Positions 1 through 6,367 of a stretch of 6,916 bases of DNA are shown here, piece after piece (within the stretch, counting starts at the first letter, position 1; each line of letters starts with the position of its first letter). The translations under genes and the position numbers were made by a program. This DNA is from an uncultured Cryptobacterium sp. (lineage in GTDB: Bacteria; Actinomycetota; Coriobacteriia; Coriobacteriales; Eggerthellaceae): assembly GCA_900554685.1 (NCBI GenBank), contig USIG01000095.1, positions 1-6,916 of the forward strand. The letters run 5' to 3'. The notes under the pieces were generated by a model. That model did not search any database. It had not been told where the DNA came from and worked only from the letters and a program-made list of their open reading frames with translations.

Positions 1-7
1 TTCTGCC
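1..7. repeat. Terminal 7-bp overlap, left copy
   Basis: TTCTGCC, identical to 6910-6916. Collapsing the two copies joins the two hsdR segments in frame with a shared Gly-Arg, so this is best treated as the closure point of a circular sequence of 6909 bp. Confidence 0.75.
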
Positions 8-2848
8 ATCTTTAACTAAAAACCTAATAATCCCGCGCAATTCTTTTCGAATCATTTCTATATCAAGCGCAGAAATATTTTCGTAAAACTCATCCTCTGT
101 AACTCGCTCTAAAAAGGAAAGTTTTTCTTTTACCTGAGGAATAGTTGTGCGTTCCTGCAAGCCCAACGATATGGAAATTAATTTTTTACGATAGGTATTT
201 ATTTTTTGTCCGTCGCAAAGAGAACACATAAAACCATACATCAGTGAATCGAACCGTAGAGCATCAATGTCCGTTTCATCATTATGTACAAGAGGTGCCA
301 ACTCTCCCTTAAGAACACCCAGATCCGCCTCAGCAATGTAATCATAGGCTTTCTTTTGCTTAAACTTTTCAACTGCCGCACGATGCAAACGAACAGAAAC
401 AAGTGTGTCTTCTTCCTTCTCTGGAATCAAACTGATTACCTGATAATGAATTGTCTCCACTAATTCATTTCGCCAATCCTGCCATTGATCTGCAATGTAG
501 GCGCTCGATTGGAATTCGTAAACAAGCTGTGCCTGACGACCAAAAATCACTTCGGAAAGTGACTGAGCCATTCTTCCCTCAGAAACATTCTCATTTTCCT
601 TGAAGAACTGGAAATTCCGGCACCAGTCAAAAATAAAAAAGCGTTCTTTGTTTTCGTGGCTACCATCCAGTGGATCAAACACGTTTAGACCTTCACATAG
701 GCGCGTTCCACGTCCAATCATTTGCCAGAATTTAATTTTTGAACGAACCTTCTTAAAGAACACAAGATTCACAACTTCAGGTACATCAATACCGGTATCC
801 ATCATGTCTACCGAAACGGTAATCACTGGTTTTGACTTCAGCTTGAAGTCATCGATGATCGTATGAGAGTAATCCTCGTTGTACAAAACGCGCTTTATAT
901 AGTCATTACCCAAACTAGGATAAAGCGCATGGAAACGCTCAACTATCAAATGTGCATGCTTTTGGTTCTGAGCAAAGATAATAGTTTTACCTAAGGTTTG
1001 CCCACCATCAACATGAATACCATGCTCCATGAGCGTCTGAAGTACCGTATCCACCGTTCCTTTGTTGTAAACCCACGTATCAATTTCTGAAGGCGCGATA
1101 TAGTCAGGAACATCTTGCTGAGCTTCCTCAAAGTCCTCTTCGATTCGTTCCTTGTCCTCTGCTGAAAGGTCATCGTAGGTGATGCCCTCATCGAGAAACG
1201 TTGTGTGAGTCTCAATCCCTTTATATGGCACCAATACATGATCTTGTTCGACCGCCGTCTGGTATTCATATACGTACGTTGGCACCCGTTGCTCCACTTC
1301 GAAGAAATCGTACGTATTTCGATCGACCGATTCTGCCGGAGTTGCAGTAAGACCCACAATCAACGCATCAAAGTAGTCAAATATAGCTTTATATTTCTTG
1401 AAAATTGACCTATGTGCTTCATCAACAATTATCAAATCGAAATGTGCAGGGGTATATATTCGAACGTTATCTTCATTCCTTGCCGTATCAATAGCATTCA
1501 GAATAGTTGGATACGTGGAAAATATGATGCGTGCATTTTTGTCTTCCTTGTTCTTGCATAAATTACAAAGTGACACATTTGGAAGATATTCCTGATACGC
1601 ATGTTTTGCCTGACTTACCAAAGCAATACGATCCGCCAAGAACAAAACATTCTTTACACGATTACTACGCATAAGCACGTCAGTTAATCCCGCCGAAACA
1701 CGCGTTTTGCCTGTACCAGTAGCCATGACTAAAAGACTCTTACGATGTCCTTCTTCAATATTGGCACATACCTTGCGAATAGCCTCAATCTGATAATAAC
1801 GCCCAGAAATATCATCGTTAACACGCACTTCCGAAAGCGGAATCAAACTGTTTTGCCGATTAACAATAGTTTGCAGCTCTGCTTGAGAAAATACACTGCT
1901 TACCTGCCTGAGGGTTTCATGATTGTCGTTTAGGTAAAATGTCTCAAACCCGTTCGACAGGAAAATAAGGGGACGGCGTCCGTATTCTTTCTCCAAGCAA
2001 TCTGCATAGCGAATAGCCTGTTCTTCTCCCTTTTTGGCAGAATGCATAGTTCTTTTCGCTTCTAAAACCGCAAGGGGTTTGCCATCCTTTCCCAGTAAAA
2101 CATAATCCACATATCCGGTACCTTCATATTTATCAGGCCCGGAAGGCATGCCAAAGACTTCGCGCTCTTCAAGAACATAATTATCCATATCCCATCCAGC
2201 AAGACGGAGATCGGTATCAATATAAATCTTGCGCGTTTTATACTCAGAGATCTCTTCGGGATTAAAGGAACGCTCTACGGTGTTTCGCTCTTTCTCTGCC
2301 GTAAGCTGTTCACTCATAACCTTTAGCTGCGCTTCAAGAGCTTTGATTTTTTCATCTTGCTGAACAAGCAGTGCCTCGCGCGACTTGATTACCTGAATAT
2401 GTTCCTTTGTGAGCGGAACCCCCGCAGGTGGTATCTTACGTTCATCAAATTTGCGCTCCTGATAATCGCGTCCGTAGCAATAATCAATCCAATCAACAAA
2501 GTCAAAAAGTACGCGAAGCGAAAGAAGGGCATCCTGCCTTTTAACCTTCATCTCAGTATGAACAGAAAGATTCCCCAGCTTGTTAACCTGACGGAGATTG
2601 CGCCACACACGTGGATCGACACATTTTTTGAAAGTATATTCGTCAATCAAAGATGCCAGATTATCCCTATACGGCATAACTATGGTACTATCCGCCGCAT
2701 AAACCCACTTCACCGCTAATCCAAGAGCTTTTCGGCAACCTACCGCGCACATTGCTGGAGAAGTAGCAAAAATCTTTTCCGCTTCTATTGCAGCATCAGC
2801 AAAAAGATCATAATAGCCATCTTCGCGTTTCAGGAAATCGAAATTCAT
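1..2848 (-). CDS. hsdR: Type I restriction enzyme R subunit, N-terminal 949 residues (runs off left edge)
   Basis: This is the motor and nuclease subunit of a type I restriction enzyme, which translocates DNA in an ATP-dependent way and cuts it when target sites are unmodified. No stop or frameshift appears across 949 codons. In order: a helical N-terminal region (about residues 15-125, DUF4145-like); a charged coiled coil (about 150-190); a PD-(D/E)xK nuclease seen as YVDYVLLG...AVLEAKR (D248, E263, K265); Walker A MATGTGKT (about 376-382); DEAH box VDEAH (476-479); GLTATP (about 499-504); and helicase motif VI QMIGRGTR (709-716). The ATG at 2848 overlaps the rhuM stop as ATGA, with AAGGGG seven bases upstream, so translation is coupled to rhuM. 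The frame is open at the left edge and continues in phase into the 6368-6916 segment if the window is circular, giving 1129 residues in total. An intact, active enzyme is likely. Confidence 0.95.
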   Translation of the reverse strand, partial: MNFDFLKREDGYYDLFADAAIEAEKIFATSPAMCAVGCRKALGLAVKWVYAADSTIVMPYRDNLASLIDEYTFKKCVDPRVWRNLRQVNKLGNLSVHTEMKVKRQDALLSLRVLFDFVDWIDYCYGRDYQERKFDERKIPPAGVPLTKEHIQVIKSREALLVQQDEKIKALEAQLKVMSEQLTAEKERNTVERSFNPEEISEYKTRKIYIDTDLRLAGWDMDNYVLEEREVFGMPSGPDKYEGTGYVDYVLLGKDGKPLAVLEAKRTMHSAKKGEEQAIRYADCLEKEYGRRPLIFLSNGFETFYLNDNHETLRQVSSVFSQAELQTIVNRQNSLIPLSEVRVNDDISGRYYQIEAIRKVCANIEEGHRKSLLVMATGTGKTRVSAGLTDVLMRSNRVKNVLFLADRIALVSQAKHAYQEYLPNVSLCNLCKNKEDKNARIIFSTYPTILNAIDTARNEDNVRIYTPAHFDLIIVDEAHRSIFKKYKAIFDYFDALIVGLTATPAESVDRNTYDFFEVEQRVPTYVYEYQTAVEQDHVLVPYKGIETHTTFLDEGITYDDLSAEDKERIEEDFEEAQQDVPDYIAPSEIDTWVYNKGTVDTVLQTLMEHGIHVDGGQTLGKTIIFAQNQKHAHLIVERFHALYPSLGNDYIKRVLYNEDYSHTIIDDFKLKSKPVITVSVDMMDTGIDVPEVVNLVFFKKVRSKIKFWQMIGRGTRLCEGLNVFDPLDGSHENKERFFIFDWCRNFQFFKENENVSEGRMAQSLSEVIFGRQAQLVYEFQSSAYIADQWQDWRNELVETIHYQVISLIPEKEEDTLVSVRLHRAAVEKFKQKKAYDYIAEADLGVLKGELAPLVHNDETDIDALRFDSLMYGFMCSLCDGQKINTYRKKLISISLGLQERTTIPQVKEKLSFLERVTEDEFYENISALDIEMIRKELRGIIRFLVKDGR

Positions 2849-3951
2849 TCTTGATCCCCTTCTTCCGATTCAGAAGGAAGCATTTGTTGAGTGCCTTCTA
2901 AAGAGGCAAGGTATTTATCAAAATCGCTTTGATATACGCTTAATAAATTAGCATGATATTTTCTGAACTCATTTTCTGCGCGGTTTTTTGCCTGCACTGC
3001 AGTTCTAGTTCCTTTAGATTCCAAGATTCCATAGTTGCTCAAGCTAAGAAACTCGTTCAATTTCTCAACCCAGTCCTGCATAGTCATTATCAAGCCACGT
3101 TTTGCTTGCAGTTCGGCAAAATCAAGATAAGCTGATGCCAGCAGATTAAGTTCAGAAATCTCTTTTTCTGTTAGATAGTTCTTTGCTACTAAAACATCGC
3201 CCAACCTGATCATTCCATGTGGTCCGTTTTTCCACGAAGTTAGTCCCATATTAGGTAACGAACTATCAGCACGAGAGCAAATGATTTCAGCAGCCGTTTG
3301 GCCCGTAATGGCATAATGCATTTTATTCTGAACCGTTGCGTAAAACTCTTTTGTTATTTTGGCATCTCGATCATAGTCAGAACTGCATTGCACATATACA
3401 TCAGTGACCTTCTGATAAAACCTTCTCTCGCTCGAACGAATATCACGAATTCTTTCCAGTTGTTCATCAAAGTAATCTTTACCAAATATGTAATTAGGAT
3501 CTTTTAGGCGCTCGTCATTCATGACGTAGCCCTTTTGCATATATTCCTTTAGAACTTGTGTTGCCCAAATTCTAAACATCGTCGCTTGACGACTATTTAT
3601 TCGATATCCAACTGAAATAATGGCATCAAGGTTGTAGAAATTTGTTTGGTATTTTTTTCCGTCAGAAGCAGTATGTTCCATTTTGGAACATACTGAATCC
3701 TTATTAAGCTCTCCTTCTTTAAAGATATTCGAAAGATGTTTTGTAACTGCGGGTCGCTTTACCCCAAAAAGCTGAGCTATTTTTTCTTGTGTGAGCCAAA
3801 GATTTTCATCATGGATCATTATTTCAACACGCACTTCAGAATCAGGTGTTTTATAAATCAAGACCTCGTCAGTCATCTTAAAGCCCAATTCATCTTGAAA
3901 GAGTGAATTTTGCTCGCGCTGATATAGTTTGTCACCTTCATTTTCGCCCAT
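2845..3951 (-). CDS. RhuM family protein (virulence RhuM / RM-associated)
   Basis: This 368-residue protein matches the RhuM family pattern: VRVEIMIHDENLWLTQ, KIAQLFGVKRPAVTKHLSNIFKEGEL (helix-turn-helix-like, about residues 52-80), DSVCSKMEHTASDGK, YNLDAIISVGYRINS and FRIWATQVLKEY. The C-terminal part is helical and charged and has no recognised catalytic motif. The family was named after a Salmonella pathogenicity-island gene, and members are often found inside type I RM operons; their biochemical role is not established. The start at 3951 is chosen because AGAAGGTG lies about ten bases upstream, at the end of hsdS. An in-frame Met at residue 26, nearer the usual family start, has no comparable binding site. 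Two bases separate it from hsdS, and its TGA overlaps the hsdR start as ATGA, so it is made together with S and R. A 12-3-12 inverted repeat lies within codons 86-94. Confidence 0.9.
   Translation of the reverse strand: MGENEGDKLYQREQNSLFQDELGFKMTDEVLIYKTPDSEVRVEIMIHDENLWLTQEKIAQLFGVKRPAVTKHLSNIFKEGELNKDSVCSKMEHTASDGKKYQTNFYNLDAIISVGYRINSRQATMFRIWATQVLKEYMQKGYVMNDERLKDPNYIFGKDYFDEQLERIRDIRSSERRFYQKVTDVYVQCSSDYDRDAKITKEFYATVQNKMHYAITGQTAAEIICSRADSSLPNMGLTSWKNGPHGMIRLGDVLVAKNYLTEKEISELNLLASAYLDFAELQAKRGLIMTMQDWVEKLNEFLSLSNYGILESKGTRTAVQAKNRAENEFRKYHANLLSVYQSDFDKYLASLEGTQQMLPSESEEGDQE
3669..3695. repeat. Perfect 12-3-12 inverted repeat inside rhuM
   Basis: Arms CAGTATGTTCCA (3669-3680) and TGGAACATACTG (3684-3695) match at all 12 positions around TTT. 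It covers rhuM codons 86-94 (S V C S K M E H T), a motif well conserved in RhuM proteins. It could be an operator-like palindrome, a transcript hairpin between hsdS and hsdR, or a coincidence of codon choice. Confidence 0.6.
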
Positions 3952-3953
3952 AG

Positions 3954-5141
3954 CTAGTCACCTTCTGGAGCAAAGTAATCCTGCGCTAAGCTATCGTAAA
4001 GCATCTGAAGCTTTTCAATAGATTGCTGGGTTTCAAATTTCAATTTGTCGACCTGACGAGAAAACGCCGCGAACTTTTTTTGTAGCTCAAGTGGAGGGAT
4101 CGGAACGGTCATTTCTTTTAAATCTTGCTTTGTAATTGCTTCGCGGGTAGCACCCGCCATTTTTGAACCATTTAGCAAAAAATGTTGATAAGATTCACTT
4201 ACAAAAATTGCATTAAGGAATACTGGAAGTATTTTTTCTTGATCGGCACGAATAATAGCAACGTGCTGATTTACTCGACCTCCAGCTAGTTCACTCGGTA
4301 AAACGCAGGATCTTGCAACCGACGCACCGGTAATATTTAAAAGTACATCACCTTTACGGAGAGTAACCCCGTTTAATTTTTTAGCTTGGTTGTCATCAAT
4401 ATAAGCAAGCTCTTTCCAGGAAAAATAGCCATTATAAACATTCATGCTCCGAATAAGTGGTACTCCTTCGTTTTTGTAGGCAGACTTACCGCCTCGAGGA
4501 GTTGCTCCTGATCCAAGCTTACTGCATAAGTCATCCAACCTCATTCGATTCCAGTCGCAACCCTCAACAGGATCCCCAAACATCTCCATAAACCGGGATT
4601 TGACCAGTTCATCGAGTAATTCCAAGAGCTTATTGAGGTATAAAATAACGTTATCGATTGACTCAAATTTCGAAACGATATTCCTTTGGCAAGATACAGA
4701 AGGTAGCGGAAGGATAATGTTTTCAACGTCTTTCTTTGAAAGCTCCTTGAACGTTGCACCTCTTCCACAATTTTGTAATCGTGCCGTATTTGCTCGAAGA
4801 TACCTATATAAATATTCATTTAAAACTTGGTCTGAACAGATTAAGTTCTTAAATCCCTGATTACAGAACATTGGGGTTTTCGTTATTGCCACTTTTCCAA
4901 TAGGAGCACGCGAAGAAAGCAAAACAGTGCCTACTGGTAGCTCGTTCAAGGTTGCTTTTTTTACTCCCAGTTCAGTAATATGGCGCTCGGTATCCCATAC
5001 ATAATGCACATCATTGTCTATTTCAGCAGGCGTAATCCATGGAATATTGCCACCCCAATACTCAGTATTTGACTTTTTTGGAGTCGAGCCAGAAACAACA
5101 CGACAGATACTTCCTAGTTTTACATAATTTGTCTCTGTCAT
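3954..5141 (-). CDS. hsdS: Type I restriction-modification specificity subunit S
   Basis: This 395-residue HsdS sets the DNA target of the methylase and restriction complexes; full-length members of the family are about 400 residues. It shows the expected two-fold layout. Target-recognition domain 1 is at about residues 5-148 (GSTPKKSN, YWGGNIPWITPAEI, LLSSRAPIG, NQGFKNL). The central conserved helix is at about 149-190 (LNKLLELLDELVKSRFMEMFGD). Domain 2 is at about 195-345 (GSGATPRGGKSAY, VPLIRSMNVYNG, GDVLLNITGASVARSCV, GGRVNQHVAII). The C-terminal helix is at about 346-392 (LELQKKF...SLAQDYF). The start ATG at 5141 follows a strong GGGAGGTGG with good spacing. Two bases separate its TAG from rhuM. 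Codons 180-185 carry the 14-bp repeat also found in the leader, at the junction where HsdS halves are exchanged in known shuffling systems. No hsdM partner is present. The target sequence cannot be predicted here. Confidence 0.95.
   Translation of the reverse strand: MTETNYVKLGSICRVVSGSTPKKSNTEYWGGNIPWITPAEIDNDVHYVWDTERHITELGVKKATLNELPVGTVLLSSRAPIGKVAITKTPMFCNQGFKNLICSDQVLNEYLYRYLRANTARLQNCGRGATFKELSKKDVENIILPLPSVSCQRNIVSKFESIDNVILYLNKLLELLDELVKSRFMEMFGDPVEGCDWNRMRLDDLCSKLGSGATPRGGKSAYKNEGVPLIRSMNVYNGYFSWKELAYIDDNQAKKLNGVTLRKGDVLLNITGASVARSCVLPSELAGGRVNQHVAIIRADQEKILPVFLNAIFVSESYQHFLLNGSKMAGATREAITKQDLKEMTVPIPPLELQKKFAAFSRQVDKLKFETQQSIEKLQMLYDSLAQDYFAPEGD
4589..4602 (-). repeat. 14-bp direct repeat, copy A (centre of hsdS)
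   Basis: Minus-strand CAAATCCCGGTTTA, identical to 5164-5177 and in the same orientation. It spans the last base of V180 to the first base of M185 in the conserved motif LVKSRFMEMFGD between the two target-recognition halves. Repeats at this point serve as crossover sites in described shufflable hsdS systems; use as a site here is inferred. Confidence 0.75.
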
Positions 5142-5148
5142 TATGCTG

Positions 5149-5157
5149 CCACCTCCC
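5149..5157 (-). promoter_or_regulatory. Ribosome binding site of hsdS
   Basis: Minus-strand GGGAGGTGG, a near-complete anti-16S match, ends 7 bases before the ATG at 5141 and fixes the hsdS start. The same bases also read GAG GTG as codons in the short frame that runs from the upstream 14-bp repeat to the TAA overlapping the hsdS ATG. Confidence 0.8.
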
Positions 5158-5163
5158 GAAAGT

Positions 5164-5177
5164 TAAACCGGGATTTG
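5164..5177 (-). repeat. 14-bp direct repeat, copy B (leader of hsdS)
   Basis: Minus-strand CAAATCCCGGTTTA, a perfect copy of the repeat inside hsdS, 575 bp away and directly oriented. In the frame matching hsdS codons (K S R F) it continues as N F R E V A A and a TAA whose last two bases begin nothing but whose final A starts the hsdS ATG region as TAATG. This makes it look like the end of another HsdS half-gene whose coding part is absent here. Confidence 0.7.
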
Positions 5178-5194
5178 CAAATTATCCTTAAGGA
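5173..5194. repeat. Paired 10-bp palindromes in hsdS leader
   Basis: Two perfect palindromes, ATTTGCAAAT (5173-5182) and TCCTTAAGGA (5185-5194), are separated by two bases, downstream of the candidate promoter. The first overlaps five bases of the 14-bp repeat. They could be operator half-sites or accessory recombinase-binding sites; no protein can be assigned. Confidence 0.4.
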
Positions 5195-5226
5195 ATAGGC
5201 ACAAAGAAAATCAATATAAAAGCTGG

Positions 5227-5256
5227 TAAATAGGAATTTTTATTAAAGTTTGTCAA
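5227..5256 (-). promoter_or_regulatory. Candidate sigma-70-type promoter for hsdS-rhuM-hsdR
   Basis: On the minus strand a perfect -35 hexamer TTGACA (5256-5251) is followed after 18 bases by TATTTA (5232-5227), or after 17 by CTATTT. The spacer is AT-rich. The -10 is weak, so the call rests mainly on the -35 and on position: after the int stem-loop and about 85 bases before the hsdS start. If real, it would let hsdS, rhuM and hsdR be transcribed without an upstream hsdM promoter. Confidence 0.45.
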
Positions 5257-5273
5257 TATTAAAACATGCTAGT

Positions 5274-5316
5274 AAAAGTGGAGTCCCTCCCATAAAAAAG
5301 AGATCACTCCACTTTT
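5274..5316 (-). terminator. Stem-loop after int, possible rho-independent terminator
   Basis: A perfect 11-bp inverted repeat, AAAAGTGGAGT (5274-5284) and ACTCCACTTTT (5306-5316), encloses a 21-base loop and lies 23 bases past the int stop. The A and T runs at the arm ends resemble a bidirectional terminator, but the T-run is only four bases and the loop is long, so termination may be partial. A role as a recombinase or regulator binding site is an alternative. Confidence 0.5.
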
Positions 5317-5339
5317 CTCGGTTCGTACCAGTTCTTCAG

Positions 5340-6323
5340 TTATCCAATATATTTTCTGTGAGATTGCTTCACGTTTTCTTGGTCAACCATGGCATAACAC
5401 AAAGTTGTATCTATCTTACTATGACCCAACAACACCTGTACCTGCTCAATCGGCATCCCCTTATCAATCGCTTTAGTGGCAAGCGTTCTTCTGAACTTAT
5501 GCGGATACACACGGGGCAAATCAAGCCGTCTTCCCAGTTTCCTAAGCCTTGTTTCTACCCCACTTATTTTTAAACGCTCATGAGGACGCAACAAGGAAAC
5601 AAACAGGGCGCAATTTTCATCGTCTCGCTCATTTAGATAAGTTTGCAAATGTACCTTGGTGCGTGCATCAAAGTATACTTTTCGCTCTTTGCTCCCTTTG
5701 CCATGAACAATGCATTCTCGCGCCTCAAGATCTACATCAGCCTTATCAAGCTGAACCAGTTCTCCCACACGGATACCAGCTGAGGCCAACAGGTCAATAA
5801 TTGCTAAATCTCTTGAAGTAACACAGTTGTCACGCAGAGTTTCAAGCACTTCATCGGAATAAACTGGCTTAACTGGCTTGACGGATTTTATCTTCTTAAT
5901 GCGTTTAACAGGGCTTTTATAAATATGATCTTCAATCTCTAACCACGTAAAAAAGCTAGATATAATCCGACGAATATTATCAATCGTCACATTACTTGCG
6001 TGTGTTTGTGCTTGATAATCTGAAAGATACTTCCTTATGTCCTCCGTCCTTATCCCGACGAGCGGTTTTCCAATCGACTCGATAAACCTGCTTAAAGTGC
6101 TCGAATAATAGATCATGGATCTCTCAGAACAGCCCTCAAGCCTTTTTGCTGAAAGAAACATCTCGATCAAAACCGAATTGTCCAAAATTAAATCTTCACC
6201 ACCCTGATGGACACCAAGCAGACAGGAAGAAAGAACGGCATGCAAGTGTTTCGCTTGCATGCCGTTCATAATCGGTCCCATTAGATGCTCAATCTCAGCA
6301 ACTTTCCTCTCCATAGCTAGCAT
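5340..6323 (-). CDS. Tyrosine recombinase / integrase, probable hsdS-shuffling recombinase
   Basis: This is a 327-residue tyrosine recombinase (XerC/D-like phage integrase family), which cuts and rejoins DNA at specific sites through a covalent 3'-phosphotyrosine. All catalytic residues are visible: R185 in SAGIRVGEL, K209 in HGKGSK, H275 and R278 in HKFRRT, H301 in LLGHSKIDTT, and nucleophile Y310 in LCYAMV. The N-terminal SAM-like core-binding domain lies at about residues 48-135, and about 45 residues precede it. The ATG at 6323 has AAGGAG seven bases upstream, which supports this start. It follows hsdR by 44 bases and precedes the hsdS leader. Recombinases of this class next to type I RM genes are known to switch hsdS alleles; that role is inferred here from position and from the 14-bp repeats in and before hsdS. 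Codons 19-31 contain a perfect 14-7-14 inverted repeat. Confidence 0.93.
   Translation of the reverse strand: MLAMERKVAEIEHLMGPIMNGMQAKHLHAVLSSCLLGVHQGGEDLILDNSVLIEMFLSAKRLEGCSERSMIYYSSTLSRFIESIGKPLVGIRTEDIRKYLSDYQAQTHASNVTIDNIRRIISSFFTWLEIEDHIYKSPVKRIKKIKSVKPVKPVYSDEVLETLRDNCVTSRDLAIIDLLASAGIRVGELVQLDKADVDLEARECIVHGKGSKERKVYFDARTKVHLQTYLNERDDENCALFVSLLRPHERLKISGVETRLRKLGRRLDLPRVYPHKFRRTLATKAIDKGMPIEQVQVLLGHSKIDTTLCYAMVDQENVKQSHRKYIG
6233..6267. repeat. Perfect 14-7-14 inverted repeat inside int, candidate recombinase core site
   Basis: Arms GAACGGCATGCAAG (6233-6246) and CTTGCATGCCGTTC (6254-6267) match at all 14 positions around a 7-base spacer TGTTTCG. The element lies in int codons 19-31, before the core-binding domain. 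Two inverted arms of about 11-14 bp around a 6-8 bp spacer is the layout of loxP, FRT and dif type crossover sites. In RNA it would also form a strong hairpin near the start of the int message, so control of int translation is an alternative. Confidence 0.7.
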
Positions 6324-6330
6324 AATTATT

Positions 6331-6336
6331 CTCCTT
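6331..6336 (-). promoter_or_regulatory. Ribosome binding site of int
   Basis: Minus-strand AAGGAG lies seven bases before the ATG at 6323, supporting that start and hence a coding N-terminal extension across the 14-7-14 inverted repeat. Confidence 0.75.
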
Positions 6337-6367
6337 TCCTATGAAGGGTCTAGAGAATAACGTAGCG

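Larger units (their letters stand above)
5142..5339 (-). promoter_or_regulatory. Non-coding leader between int and hsdS
   Basis: This 198-base interval is the only substantial non-coding stretch in the window. Reading toward hsdS it holds a stem-loop just after the int stop (5274-5316), a promoter-like pair (5256 to 5227), a 10-bp palindrome (5185-5194), a second 10-bp palindrome (5173-5182) overlapping the leader copy of the 14-bp repeat (5164-5177), and the hsdS ribosome binding site (5149-5157). It is clearly more AT-rich than its flanks. In circular form it is the most natural place for transcription of hsdS-rhuM-hsdR to begin and a candidate for the excision junction. Confidence 0.6.

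Noticed and set aside
600..2719. Several plus-strand open frames of 60-120 codons
   Set aside because: They lie antisense to hsdR, lack ribosome binding sites, and have low-complexity or biased translations typical of shadow frames.
1..2848. hsdR as a truncated pseudogene
   Set aside because: No stop or frameshift occurs in 949 codons, all motifs are present, and the missing end is found at the other edge of the window in phase.
4541..4860. Overlapping frames on both strands within hsdS
   Set aside because: hsdS itself covers the region with clear family motifs; the overlapping frames resemble no known protein and have no start signals.
4602..5341. Similarity between GAACTGGT near the hsdS repeat and just after the int stop
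   Set aside because: Only a short core matches (about 14 of 21 bases with gaps in identity), too weak to call a third repeat copy.
5250..5800. Plus-strand frames antisense to int
   Set aside because: They mirror the catalytic domain of int and have no independent support.
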